From Belliella aquatica (GTDB taxonomy: Bacteria; Bacteroidota; Bacteroidia; Cytophagales; Cyclobacteriaceae): DNA of 64,000 bases. Below are positions 46,793 to 56,224 of this stretch, in pieces. The DNA is taken from positions 318,996 through 382,995 of the forward strand of contig NZ_BMFD01000002.1 of the NCBI RefSeq assembly GCF_014637795.1. The letters run 5' to 3'. A program made the position numbers and the translations under genes. How positions within the stretch are numbered: position 1 is the stretch's first letter; every line of letters starts with the position of its first letter. The notes beneath the pieces were generated by a model that was given only the letters and a program-made list of their open reading frames with translations, ran no database searches and was not told where the DNA came from.

Positions 46793-47637
46793 TTAGCGGA
46801 TGAAGGGGTTTTGGATTGTAGATTGTAGATTTTAGATTTTAGATTTTGTGTGGAGATGCGGGGGTTTTTAAAGGATGAAGGATGAAGGGGTTAGGAGGTT
46901 AATTGAGGTTAAAGGAGAAAGGTTAAAGGGAAAAGGGGTTAAGAGGTTAATTGGTTAATTGTTTAATTGAGGTTCCCGCCACGGCGGGCAAGAAAGGAGA
47001 AAGGGGCTTAAAGGATGAAGGATGAATGTGACCACGGATTTCACGAATTTACCGAATTTGGATTTTTGGGATTTGATGGATCGATAGGATTTGAAATTAT
47101 GTGAGTTCCATTTGGTTGATTTTGAATTAGAAGCGCTGAAGCGCTTGGGATTGTCACGAAGGGTTAATTAAGGTTAAAGGAGAAAGGTTAAAAGGAAAAG
47201 GGGTTATTTGGTTAATTGGTTATTTCCGCCACGGCGGACAAGTGGGTAATTGGGTAATTGAGGTTCCCGCCCTCCCTTGCAGGAGGAAATCACGGCGGGC
47301 AAGAAAGGGGAAAGGGAAAAGGGGTTATTTGGTTAATTAGTTAATTGGGTAAGTGAGGAGAAAGGTTAAAGGTTGGGTTAGTGGTTGAGGTTTTGGTAAG
47401 GAGTTGTCATATCTCGGTTTATTATAAATAGGGTTCTTGTATTTTGGGTGGTAGTCGGAATGTTGGTACGAGATTTTCCCGCACCCCGATAGGAATCGGG
47501 ATCGGGACAGGCTTCTCTGCCGCCTCCCTTGGAGTCAAGCCTCTTTGGGAGGTTAATTCGAAATGACAAAGGGGTCGGAATATAAGAAGGGGGTTATCTT
47601 TGTACTTAGTACATCGTACTTCGTACAGTTCAGGCGA
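46793..47637. repeat. Repeat field with a 130-bp element and a filled hairpin site
   Basis: Contains tagattgtagattttag runs (46813-46850), purine runs, the gcgctgaagcgc element (47031-47160), an empty ccgccacggcgg hairpin (47225-47236) and a filled one (47266-47299), and a cccgataggaatcggga hairpin with tcgaaatgac (47470-47570). Apparent frames are repeat-encoded. Confidence 0.85.
47031..47160. repeat. 130-bp gcgctgaagcgc element, copy A
   Basis: Begins accacggatttcacgaattt, ends gaagcgctgaagcgcttggg followed by attgtcacgaa. Nearly identical to 49687-49816 and 51360-51489. Confidence 0.92.
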
Positions 47638-48144
47638 TTACCCTCCGAAGATCATGATTCCTGTTGCTTCACCGGGGTCGGATTCTTGGATGGTGACTTT
47701 GACTTTGCGTTGGAGTTTCTCGTAGGTTTTGTCTCTGAGAAAATCGAGGTACTCTAAGTCAAGGTTTTGTCCGATAAGTAGAATTTCTATTTCTCCTGAG
47801 TCTATTCCCATGGCATAGTCTCCGATGATGTATGCTTTTTGGACGGGACCCATTCGTCGGACGATCTTTTCCATGAGTTCGTCGAGTCCCAGAAACTTCG
47901 CCACCATATTTGATATTTCAGAGAAGAAAGGGTGTTTCTCGTTGGCTTTATAGACTTTGAGTCTTCCCTCCTCTTCTGTTGTCAGCAGTCCGGCTTCGGT
48001 GAGTCTATTCAATTCGACTCTTACGGAGTTGGTCGATTCATTAAATTCTTTTGCAAGAGCACGGAGGTATCCTGAATTCTTATGGGAGAAGAATTTGAGG
48101 AGGAGTTTGATGCGGGTTTTGGAAGTTACGAGGGAGTCGAGCAA
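47638..48144 (-). CDS. Winged-helix regulator with degenerate nucleotidyltransferase-like domain (TTG start)
   Basis: About 168 aa from a TTG at 48144, which aligns with the usual N-terminus of this family (MLDSLVTSKTRIKLLLKFF). An ArsR-like winged helix occupies about 1-85 (AKEFNESTNSVRVELNRLTE); a C-terminal domain (about 95-168) reads KAYIIGDYAMGIDSGEIEIL, a nucleotidyltransferase fold in which GS is GD and the D-x-D is E-x-E, so catalysis is unlikely. Such proteins sit beside polysaccharide loci in Bacteroidota and probably regulate them. An open frame continues upstream into the IS element, but that part is IS and repeat sequence. The IS ends about 60 nt upstream of the start. Confidence 0.8.
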   Translation of the reverse strand: MLDSLVTSKTRIKLLLKFFSHKNSGYLRALAKEFNESTNSVRVELNRLTEAGLLTTEEEGRLKVYKANEKHPFFSEISNMVAKFLGLDELMEKIVRRMGPVQKAYIIGDYAMGIDSGEIEILLIGQNLDLEYLDFLRDKTYEKLQRKVKVTIQESDPGEATGIMIFGG

Positions 48145-48229
48145 GGAATGGGGAATGACTAAGGGGAAAGGAGAAAGGAAAAAGGGAAAAGGGGTTATGT
48201 ACTTCCCTAAATAGCGTTGACCGTTTGGT

Positions 48230-49177
48230 TCAACATTCATTAAGTATTTCCATCGGGCAATCATGAGCCAGAGGTTCTTCTCTTGGGCAAACTTCGTAGG
48301 GGCTCGACGCCCCTTCGAAGTTTTTCTTTCCTTCGGTATAAACAATCACCGTCGGTCTTTCTTGGGCAGATAAATGTACTAATTTTTGATAAAATCCCAT
48401 AGGAGTAAATTTCATTTTGAAAGCTCTGTGTAGTCTTTTTGTATTGTAGTGTTCAACTGCTTTTCCCACTTTTTTCTTCAGGTCTTTTAAGTCCTTAATC
48501 TGCCATCTTTTGAGGTATTCATTTTTAATAATTCCGTTGATTCGCTCAGCATAAGGGTTTTCCCATACAACTGTTCCCATACTGATGTGAATATGGTTTT
48601 CTTTTAGTAAACAGGTATATTCCTTACTACTATACTGGGATCCTCTGTCTGAATGATGGATCAAGCCCCAAGACCGGTAATTCATTATCTTGAGAGCCAT
48701 TTTCATAGCCGCTATATTTTCTTCTGTCCTCAGATTTTCGTTGACTGCATATCCTACTACCAATCTGGTATAAACGTCAATGATAAACACCAAATAATAA
48801 TGCTCACCGTTTAAGTGAAAATAGGTTATGTCGCTTTGGATTACCTGAAATGGTCTTTTTATTCCCATCCCCTCTATCAGGTTGGGATAAATATAAGCCC
48901 CGCTATAAGTAGTTCTATGATAATTACTTACACGTTTGACTCCATAACCTAATTCCATGAAAATCTCACAGAACTGATCCCTACCCATAAAGGATGGGCG
49001 CAATGTATAATACATCTTTTCAACACCACAACCAGGGTGTTCTTCCTTGAGCTGATCTGCTAAGATTACCAATTCGGAAACCTCAAGATCAAAGGCTTCC
49101 TGTCTTTTCTTAGCCTGATGAACAGCTTGCTTGCTCACGCCTACGACATCGTAAAGTGAATTGAGTGAATAACTCAT
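48230..49177 (-). CDS. IS3-family transposase OrfB (DDE integrase)
   Basis: 315 aa. rve core with catalytic acids in VIQSDITYFHL, IHHSDRGSQY and NPYAERINGIIKNEYL, and the usual YNTKRLHRAF after it. All three DDE residues are present, so it looks active. Its start overlaps the orfA stop (ATGA), which suggests translational coupling rather than only a frameshifted fusion. The last about 50 residues run into the IS end and are less conserved. Confidence 0.95.
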   Translation of the reverse strand: MSYSLNSLYDVVGVSKQAVHQAKKRQEAFDLEVSELVILADQLKEEHPGCGVEKMYYTLRPSFMGRDQFCEIFMELGYGVKRVSNYHRTTYSGAYIYPNLIEGMGIKRPFQVIQSDITYFHLNGEHYYLVFIIDVYTRLVVGYAVNENLRTEENIAAMKMALKIMNYRSWGLIHHSDRGSQYSSKEYTCLLKENHIHISMGTVVWENPYAERINGIIKNEYLKRWQIKDLKDLKKKVGKAVEHYNTKRLHRAFKMKFTPMGFYQKLVHLSAQERPTVIVYTEGKKNFEGASSPYEVCPREEPLAHDCPMEILNEC

Positions 49178-49572
49178 AGCTTGTCGGTTGTCTTGGAACC
49201 ACCAGAGTGTGGGGTGTTGGAGTTTTTTTTAATATCAATCGAATAGTTCTCCTTGGCCAGATCAATCATCTTCTCTAGGTAATCAATCATAATCTGCTTC
49301 TGACCTACTGCGCGTTCCAATTCCTTGACCTTTACTTCCAGTTCCTTTAGCTTGTTTGTCTGACTATCTTTCATCTCAACTATCCTAACATTTTTTTCAT
49401 TATACGTCGAATACTTATAAATCCAATTGTAGATAAGACCATTTCTAATATTATAAAAACGCTCCATCTGAGCAACAGACATTATCCCTTTCTCATAATC
49501 ATCAACCAATTTACGTTTAAACTCTTCAGAAAATCTCCTTTGGGAATTAATCCTTTTTCCAGTCTTTAACAT
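49174..49572 (-). CDS. IS3-family OrfA (HTH, coiled coil)
   Basis: 132 aa. HTH (about 12-55: RRFSEEFKRKLVDDYEKG, then RFYNIRNGLIYNWI) and a leucine-rich coiled coil (about 75-105, LKELEVKVKELERAVGQKQ). Binds the IS ends and cooperates with OrfB. Confidence 0.93.
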   Translation of the reverse strand: MLKTGKRINSQRRFSEEFKRKLVDDYEKGIMSVAQMERFYNIRNGLIYNWIYKYSTYNEKNVRIVEMKDSQTNKLKELEVKVKELERAVGQKQIMIDYLEKMIDLAKENYSIDIKKNSNTPHSGGSKTTDKL

Positions 49573-49608
49573 CTAATTTAAGGGTTAAAAACGGTCAACC
49601 TATTTCAG

Positions 49609-50147
49609 GGAATGACATTAAGAGGTTAATTGAGGTTAAAGGAGAAAGGTTAAAGGTTAAAGGTTAAAGGATGAAGGATGAATGGGACCACGGATTTCAC
49701 GAATTTACCGAATTTGGATTTTTGGGATTTGGTGGCTCGATAGGATTTAAAATTATGTGAATTCCATTTGGTTGATTTTGAATTAGAAGCGCTGAAGCGC
49801 TTGGGATTGTCACGAAGGGTTAATTGAGGTTAAAGGAGAAAGGTTCCCGCCACGGCGGGCAAGAAAGGTTAAAGGGGTTAAGAGGTTAAAGGAGAAAGGT
49901 TAAAGGTTAAAGGGAAAAGGTTAAAGGGAAAAGGGGTTAAAGAGGTTAATTGGTTATTTCCGCCCTCCCTTGCAGGAGGAAATCACGGCGGACAAGTGGG
50001 TAAGTGAGGTTAAAGGTTTTTAAAGGATGAAGGATGAATCTTATTTACTGGGTTCATTCGAGGTAAAAGCATACATCTTCAATCATCCGCTATGAACTTG
50101 CCTTCCGATGGTAAGGGCTGGTATATTTGAGACTTTTTTGGTAAGCG
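49609..50147. repeat. Repeat field downstream of the SatD pair
   Basis: Contains a 130-bp gcgctgaagcgc element (49687-49816), an empty cccgccacggcggg hairpin (about 49846-49859), a filled ccgcc-insert-acggcgg hairpin (49960-49991) and ggttaaagg runs. No gene. Confidence 0.85.
49687..49816. repeat. 130-bp gcgctgaagcgc element, copy B
   Basis: Same borders and length as copy A at 47031-47160, with a few substitutions. Followed by gggttaattgagg as in the other copies. Confidence 0.92.
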
Positions 50148-50528
50148 TTAATTAAATTCCAATAAGTCGATAGCAATTGATAATAATAATTTATGGCAAA
50201 AATAGTAGGTTATAGCGCATAAGACTGAACTAAAATTCCCTATCAAGAAGTAGTCATTTTGGACTTTATCATTTTTCTCAAACCTAGTACCGATTTTTAG
50301 AGCTCCAAAGAGGATTATCACTTGAGGAAAATCAAGTATTAGCCCAAAGAAAAGGAGAAATCTTTCTAAGGTTCCCTTGAAGGTGGAAATATTCATTCCA
50401 AGAAAAGGGTCATCGTTTTCGGTGGTTTTGTCGTTGACTTTGAAGTATTTTTTCAAATATCTAAAAAATGTAATATTGACAAGGATTTCCCCAAACACAA
50501 AGATTAAAAAGTATAATGTGATAGCCAT
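50148..50528 (-). CDS. Small membrane protein coupled to SatD
   Basis: 126 aa with about three or four membrane helices: 1-22, about 55-80 and 100-120. No known family. It starts 4 nt after the satD-like stop, so the two are co-translated. In other bacteria SatD is encoded next to a small membrane protein (often DUF3307), and this one takes the same place without the same sequence. Function unknown. Confidence 0.6.
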   Translation of the reverse strand: MAITLYFLIFVFGEILVNITFFRYLKKYFKVNDKTTENDDPFLGMNISTFKGTLERFLLFFGLILDFPQVIILFGALKIGTRFEKNDKVQNDYFLIGNFSSVLCAITYYFCHKLLLSIAIDLLEFN

Positions 50529-50532
50529 GATC

Positions 50533-51162
50533 TTAATTTTTTAAAAGGATTAAGATAATCTCCTTGCAGTATTTATATATTTTTATGTTTAAGCTATTTT
50601 TTCTTCTCCAAGCATTTGAAGGATCAATATCAGCGATTTTAGCAACTACCTTATAATCATCATTCTTTAAAAACTCTTTTACTAGAGCGACATCCTTTTT
50701 TTTCCAAGAATCAACTACGTTTTGATAAATCGAAAATGCTTTATTGAGTGCATTAGATTTGGCTTGATCTTCTAGTTGAATAAGAAATCTATTGTTACTT
50801 TTTTTTAGAATAGACAATGACTCTCTAGCCTTAGTTAGGCCTTCCCCAAGCATTTGGTAAGCAATATTTTTATTGATTTCAGTATCTATTTGACCTTCGT
50901 GTAGAACATATCTCAATTTAAAATCAAAGTCATGCACAATTCTTAGTTCTTCCATATCAAATATTATATCAATACCATTTTCAATGGTATCAATTACACC
51001 TTGGAATTCATCCCCAAGTGTAATCGTTAGTGGAGATTTAAGCTGATTATGCCGGTTATTATTGATTGAATCTACAAGCAATCTAAACTGTTTCATGAGT
51101 ATATCTGAATTCAGTTTAGTACTAGCTATTACATCTGCCATTAATATCGGGACCTTATTCAT
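50533..51162 (-). CDS. SatD-family protein
   Basis: 209 aa, cytosolic. N-terminal ILMADVIASTKLNSDILMKQ, then LTITLGDEFQGVIDTIENG and LRYVLHEGQIDTEINKN, which are the SatD core motifs (GDEFQG). The C-terminal about 60 residues look like a helix-turn-helix (VVAKIADIDPSNAWRRKNSL), so it may bind DNA. SatD was first described with acid-adaptation genes in streptococci; the precise role is unknown. First gene of a two-gene unit. Confidence 0.82.
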   Translation of the reverse strand: MNKVPILMADVIASTKLNSDILMKQFRLLVDSINNNRHNQLKSPLTITLGDEFQGVIDTIENGIDIIFDMEELRIVHDFDFKLRYVLHEGQIDTEINKNIAYQMLGEGLTKARESLSILKKSNNRFLIQLEDQAKSNALNKAFSIYQNVVDSWKKKDVALVKEFLKNDDYKVVAKIADIDPSNAWRRKNSLNIKIYKYCKEIILILLKN

Positions 51163-51985
51163 TGCTTTTTTTCTACAATATTAATGCTTTTGTAATTTTA
51201 TTACAATTTTTAATTTATTGTAATAATTTGACAATAATTAATAAATTGGTTAATGAGGGAAAAGTTTTTAAAGGATGAAGGCAGAAGGATGAATGGGTTA
51301 AGAGGTTAATTGAGGTTAAAGGAGAAAGGTTAAAGGATGAAGGATGAAGGATGAATGGGACCACGGATTTCACGAATTTACCGAATTTGGATTTTTGGGA
51401 TTTGATGGATCGATAAGATTTAAAATTATGTGAGTTCCATTTGGTTGATTTTGAATTAGAAGCGCTGAAGCGCTTGGGATTGTCACGAAGGGTTAATTGA
51501 GGAGAAAGGTTAAAGGTTAAAGGGGTTAAGAGGTTAATTGGTTAAGAGGTTATTTCCGCCACGGCGGACAAGTGGTTGATTGAGGTGAAAGGTTTTTAAA
51601 GGATGAAGGCAAAAGGATGAAGGAGGAATGACAGTTAGTGGTTGAGATTTTGGTTAGGAGTTGTCATATCTCGGTTTATTATAAATAGGTTTTTTGTATT
51701 TTGGGTGGTAGTCGGAATGTTAGTACGAGATTTTCCCGCACCCCAATAGGAATCGGGAGCGGAACAGGCCTCTCGTTGATCGAAATGACAAAAGGGTTGT
51801 GATCTTGTGATGAGATTTCTCACATTCGTTCGAAATGACAAGTAGAAAGTTGGAATGTTAGTACGAGATTTTCTCGCAATTCTGCGGGAAAGGCCTCCGT
51901 ACCCCTCCCTTCGGGAGGTAAACTCGAAATGACATATGGGCAGACTGAAGTGAGGCAGGTGCAGAGAGATCAGCGAGCTGCTGTT
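51163..51985. repeat. Repeat field upstream of SatD, with a 130-bp element
   Basis: 51163-51240 is AT-rich (satD promoter region). The rest holds the third 130-bp element (51360-51489), an empty ccgccacggcgg hairpin (about 51553-51565), tggtagtcggaatgttagta units, and two short cccgca hairpins near 51735 and 51872. No gene. Confidence 0.85.
51360..51489. repeat. 130-bp gcgctgaagcgc element, copy C
   Basis: Same length and borders as 47031-47160 and 49687-49816. Interior nearly the same, including gatggatcgata. Confidence 0.92.
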
Positions 51986-53167
51986 TTAATACAGGAAACC
52001 GAAGAGCCAAAGCGGGATTTTGTTGTGTATGCCAGTTTCAATTTGATCTATGGCATAGTAATCACAAGTTGGATTTGATTTTTTATTTTTACCACCTACC
52101 TCAATGATCCAATTTTTATCGATTTGGAAATCAGAATTTGGAGGGAGATTGAGTTTGTGGTTTATACTGACTTGATTGAGGAAAAAGGTTTCTCTAATAT
52201 TTCCTATATCTACATTTGTGCCTAAGGCAAAAGCAAGATTGGGATTGTTAAGATAGATTTTTTCTGGCTTTTGAAGTAATGATATCCCTTCGTTATTTTG
52301 ATGTAAGCCATAGATCAAACCACTCTCCTCCAGAAAATGAAGATAGGTCAATAGTGTTGCCCGATTGATACCGATTTTTTCACTCAGTTTTGAAATATTT
52401 GGTGTAAAGGGTACTGAGTCTGCGATGATGGCTAGGAGTTGTTTTATCTTAGGAATATAAGCCACATCAACTTTTCTTAACATGGGAAGTTCTACTTCTA
52501 AGATAAGGTTGACGACAGCTAAGATTTGTTGATGGTATAATTCACCAAATTCTTTGTAGAATGGATAATATCCGTGATTGAGATAATCATTCCAAAACTG
52601 CAGGGGTTTTACCTGAGAAACGATTTCATCGGCGATCTCTTGATGTTGATTGAGAATAGTATCTAGGCCATAAATAGGGAGGTCACAGCCTTGATCATAG
52701 TTTAGAAATTCACGGAAAGATAGTCCTCTCAATGAATATAGAACAGCTCTTCGGCTCAAATCAGCTGCTGAATTTAAAATCTCGAGCAGAGAAGAGCCTG
52801 TAAAGATTATTTGTAATTCAGGGTAAAAGTCATAGATATTTTTAATTTCTCTGGACCAGTTGGCGTATTTATGAACTTCATCTAAAACCAAGACTTTACC
52901 TCCTGATTTTGAGAATTGATCTGCTAGATCAAGAAGTGTATTTTTAGAGAACCAAATATGGTCTAATGAAACATATAAAGAAGAGTTTCTATCCTTGTCT
53001 AATCTTTTGCTGAGGTATTGGAGTAAGAGGGTAGTTTTCCCAACACCTCGAGCACCTGTGATTCCAATCAGCCTATGTTGCCAATGAATTTTATCCATCA
53101 TACTTCTCTGAAAACTCCTATTAGTAGTTTTCAAGAGTTTAAAATAAAGTTCAAAGAGTGATTCCAT
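51986..53167 (-). CDS. AAA_14/DUF4143 ATPase
   Basis: 393 aa. N-terminal P-loop ATPase with Walker A GITGARGVGKTTLLLQYL (about 33-50) and Walker B KVLVLDEVHKY (about 92-102), then a C-terminal DUF4143 domain (about 200-355) with ISKLSEKIGINRATLLTYLH, a winged helix, and VEVGGKNKKS-like IIEVGGKNKK near the end (possible PD-D-E-x-K-type nuclease remnant). Common accessory gene in Bacteroidota; cellular role unknown. Monocistronic among repeats. Confidence 0.9.
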   Translation of the reverse strand: MESLFELYFKLLKTTNRSFQRSMMDKIHWQHRLIGITGARGVGKTTLLLQYLSKRLDKDRNSSLYVSLDHIWFSKNTLLDLADQFSKSGGKVLVLDEVHKYANWSREIKNIYDFYPELQIIFTGSSLLEILNSAADLSRRAVLYSLRGLSFREFLNYDQGCDLPIYGLDTILNQHQEIADEIVSQVKPLQFWNDYLNHGYYPFYKEFGELYHQQILAVVNLILEVELPMLRKVDVAYIPKIKQLLAIIADSVPFTPNISKLSEKIGINRATLLTYLHFLEESGLIYGLHQNNEGISLLQKPEKIYLNNPNLAFALGTNVDIGNIRETFFLNQVSINHKLNLPPNSDFQIDKNWIIEVGGKNKKSNPTCDYYAIDQIETGIHNKIPLWLFGFLY

Positions 53168-53879
53168 GATTTTTGATTACTGCACTATACAAAAGTAGGT
53201 AAATTTTGTTTGCCAGACTATACAAATTATTGTAATTGAGTGAAAAGTAGGGAAAGGATGAATTAAGAAGGATGAAAAAGGTTAATTGTTAACTGGTTAA
53301 TTGGGTAAATGAGGTTCCCGCCACGGCGGGCAAGAAAGGAGAAAGGTTTTTAAAGGATGAAGGATGAAGGACAGTTAGTGGTTGGGATTTTGGTTAGGAG
53401 TTGTCGTTTCTCGGTTTATTATAAATAGGGTTTTTGTATTTCGGGTGGTAGTCGGAATGTTAGTACGAGATTTTCCCGAAATACTTCGGGACAGGCCTCC
53501 GTACCCCTCCCTTTGGGAGGTAAACTCGAAATGACGAAGTGAGATATCTCAATCTATTATAAATAGGGTTTTTGTATTTCGGGTGGTAGTCGGAATGTTG
53601 GTATGAGATTTCTCGGTACCCTCGAAATGACGTAGGGGTCGAAATGACAAGTAGAAAGTCGAAATGACAGAGAGGGCTAAATAACGAGGAGAAACCTAAG
53701 TCTCTTCCTCCACGGCGGACAAGTTGTCTTGTGTCTATTGTCTCACATCTTATTTTCACAGCTTCGCTCTTTCAGTCACAGCATGACTTAGCGTTGTATG
53801 AGTAAGAAATTTACTCGTACATATCAAAATTACATTGATAGATTAAAAATGCAAACCCTTGGAAATGATTTTCATAATT
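53168..53879. repeat. Repeat field downstream of the GHL10 gene
   Basis: An empty cccgccacggcggg hairpin (about 53317-53330), two ggtagtcggaatgtt units (53447 and 53586), cccgaaatacttcgggacag (53474-53493) and tcgaaatgac runs. Short frames here are repeat-encoded. Confidence 0.85.
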
Positions 53880-55529
53880 TTACTTGATTTCAAATACTTT
53901 GGCTCTTGTCTCTCGACCATATCGGTCAAGGAAGGTAATGGCTATAAATTTGGCATTATAGCTATTCGCTTCTAGAGGAATGCTATTTCTTGTTCGGTCG
54001 TTGAGGTAGGTTTTTTGGAGATTTGTGTTTTGCGCTTTGCTTCTGATCTGATCGAGGTTGTCTCCTGCGTAGATGACCGCAAACTTGTACATGGGATCAA
54101 TTGAATTGGGAAAGAAGATTTGCATTGTATTGCCGTTTTTGACCAATTCCACTTGGGTAGTTTTCAGGGAAGCAGTATATGTTTTGGGTTCAAATGCAGG
54201 GCTGAGGGTTTTTGTTTGGTAGTGTTGGCTTTTCAGTAGGTTGGCAACATCCATATTTTTGTTGTAAAATGATTGTGCAGAGAAGAATGCATTTCCATGG
54301 ATGCCTTTGATTGTTTTGGCATAGGCTACTTGTTTGTCGATTTCCTTGGGATCATTCCAAGCGAGGTCAGCGTTGTCACGGATTTTGTAAGGGCTATTGC
54401 CTACATATATTTTAGTGTTGTAGTTGTTTTTTGCCCACCAAGCCACCAATTCTCTGTGTGAAGCGAGGTTAAATTCCATACTCCAGTAGATTTGAGGGAT
54501 GAGGTAGTCGATCCATTTGTTTTTCATCCAAGTCAATGGATCTGCATAGAGGTCGTCATAATTGGTTACTCCGGCTCTGGTTTTTGATCCTGTTGCATCT
54601 TTGTCGCTATTTCTCCATACACCGAAGGGGCTTATTCCAAACTGCACCCAAGGTTTATTGGATTTTATTGTTTGATGAACTGCTTGGACCAAGTTATTGA
54701 CATTTTGCCTGCGCCAGTCCTCTAGTTGCTGACCATTTTGTCTGTATTTCCTAAAAGTGTGTTCATCTTGAAAAACTTGTTTCTCTACCTTGTAGGGGTA
54801 GAAATAATCATCGAAGTGAACGGCGTCGATGTCATAGTTGAGGACCACCTCTTTGATGACGTTGACGAGTTTTTCTTTCACCTCAGGAATTCCTGGGTTG
54901 TAGTAATATTTGGTCCCATATTTTATCATCCAATCCGGATGATTGAAAAAGTCGTGGTTTGGACTGAGTTTGTCCGTTTTCAAGTCAAAAGTTGCTCTGT
55001 AGGGGTTGAACCAAGCGTGAAATTCCATTCCTCGCAGGTGAGTTTGCAGGATCATCCAAGAGAGCGGATCTTCTTGGGTTTTGGGTTTGCTTCCCTCCTG
55101 CCCTGTGAGGTATCTGGACCAAGGTGCAAAGTTGGATGGGTAGAAAGCATCCCCTGCCGCTCGCACCTGAACGATGACCGCGTTGAAATTGAGTTGCTCG
55201 TAATAGTCGAGCAAAGCGATGAAGTCCGTTTTTTGTTTTTCCCAGGTATCGTTGCCTGATTTTGGCCAGTCGATATTGGCAACAGTTGCGACCCAAACGC
55301 CACGAAACTCTCTTTTCTCTTGGTTGAGAGGCATTTCGGATAAAGTGTAGAAACTTTCTGTTTTTCTGGACTCGGGTAAGCTGGCTTTTTCAGGTTGCAG
55401 CGAGGTGACTTTAACAGTTGGTTTTGGAGGGGCTTGGGAGACTGTTTTTTTGGTCGTTGTACAGGCTGAAGCGAGTGCAATGAGGAGGGTGAAAATGAGA
55501 GAATTGAAACGAATTGAATGCATGTTCAA
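53880..55529 (-). CDS. GHL10 (DUF187) glycosyl-hydrolase-like lipoprotein
   Basis: 549 aa. SPII signal ending LLIALASACTTTKK (Cys about 23), a short proline-rich linker to about 70, then the TIM-barrel domain from EFRGVWVATVANIDWPKSGN to about 410 with AVIVQVRAAGDAFYPS, LRGMEFHAWFNPYRA, VHFDDYFYPYK (probable catalytic acid region) and QIYWSMEF; a C-terminal beta domain follows. Members act on peptidoglycan glycan strands in E. coli (DigH) and are common outer-membrane lipoproteins in Bacteroidota. Substrate here is not known. Confidence 0.9.
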   Translation of the reverse strand: MNMHSIRFNSLIFTLLIALASACTTTKKTVSQAPPKPTVKVTSLQPEKASLPESRKTESFYTLSEMPLNQEKREFRGVWVATVANIDWPKSGNDTWEKQKTDFIALLDYYEQLNFNAVIVQVRAAGDAFYPSNFAPWSRYLTGQEGSKPKTQEDPLSWMILQTHLRGMEFHAWFNPYRATFDLKTDKLSPNHDFFNHPDWMIKYGTKYYYNPGIPEVKEKLVNVIKEVVLNYDIDAVHFDDYFYPYKVEKQVFQDEHTFRKYRQNGQQLEDWRRQNVNNLVQAVHQTIKSNKPWVQFGISPFGVWRNSDKDATGSKTRAGVTNYDDLYADPLTWMKNKWIDYLIPQIYWSMEFNLASHRELVAWWAKNNYNTKIYVGNSPYKIRDNADLAWNDPKEIDKQVAYAKTIKGIHGNAFFSAQSFYNKNMDVANLLKSQHYQTKTLSPAFEPKTYTASLKTTQVELVKNGNTMQIFFPNSIDPMYKFAVIYAGDNLDQIRSKAQNTNLQKTYLNDRTRNSIPLEANSYNAKFIAITFLDRYGRETRAKVFEIK

Positions 55530-55579
55530 AATTGGGATAAAAAATAAATTATAAGGGTATAAGTTGGTGATTATTTTTT

Positions 55580-56224
55580 CTTGGAATTAATTGTAGATTG
55601 TAGATTGTAGATTTTAGATTTCTGTCCCTCGTGGGAGGAAGGCACGCGGAGACGCGGAGGCGTGGAGGTTTTTTTGCCACGGATGGACGCGGATGGACAC
55701 GGGATATATTTTAGATTGCAGATTGTAGATTTTAGATTTTAGTCCCTCCCTGGAGGAAGGCACGCGGAGACGCGGAGGCGCGAAGGTTTTTTTGCCACGG
55801 ATGGACGCGGATGGACACGGGGTATATTTTGGATTGAAGATTGAAGATTGTAGATTTTAGATTTATCGCGGATTTAATTTTACCACAGATGAACGCGGAT
55901 GAACGCGGGGTTTATTTTGGATTGAAGATTGTAGATTTTAGATTGTAGATTTTAGATTTCTGTCCCTCCCTGGAGGAAGGCACGCGGAGACGCGGAGGCG
56001 CGAAGGTTTTTTTGCCACGGATGGACGCGGATGGACACGGGGTATATTTTGGATTGAAGATTGAAGATTGTAGATTTTAGATTGAAGATGGTGGGTTTTA
56101 GATTTCGTTTCCCCGTACGTAGATAGAAATCGGGAAAGTGGCGGGCTTTGCGGAAGGCAGGCTTGCGGAGGCGCGGAGGTTTTTTTGCCACGGATGGACG
56201 CGGATGGACACTGGAATTAATTTG
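55580..56224. repeat. Tandem array abutting the decayed GH105 gene
   Basis: Four imperfect units, near 55609-55700, 55728-55830, 55948-56050 and 56100-56215. Each carries a tagattttagattt run, a cctggaggaaggcacg-like part, acgcggaggcg, then gccacggatggacgcggatg. Unit length varies from about 115 to 220 bp. The array ends where the GH105 coding similarity begins. Confidence 0.85.

Larger units (their letters stand above)
48208..49608 (-). mobile_element. IS3-family insertion sequence, apparently intact
   Basis: About 1.4 kb bounded by imperfect inverted repeats: taaatagcgttgaccgttt at the left and, on the opposite strand, tgaaataggttgaccgttt at the right. It carries orfA and orfB in the IS3 arrangement. 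I could not assign a clear target duplication because both flanks are low-complexity repeats (tacttccc on the left, aatgacatt on the right). Confidence 0.9.

Noticed and set aside
48145-48345. N-terminal extension of the wHTH regulator frame
   Set aside because: It reads IS3 end and repeat sequence; the family N-terminus matches the TTG at 48144.
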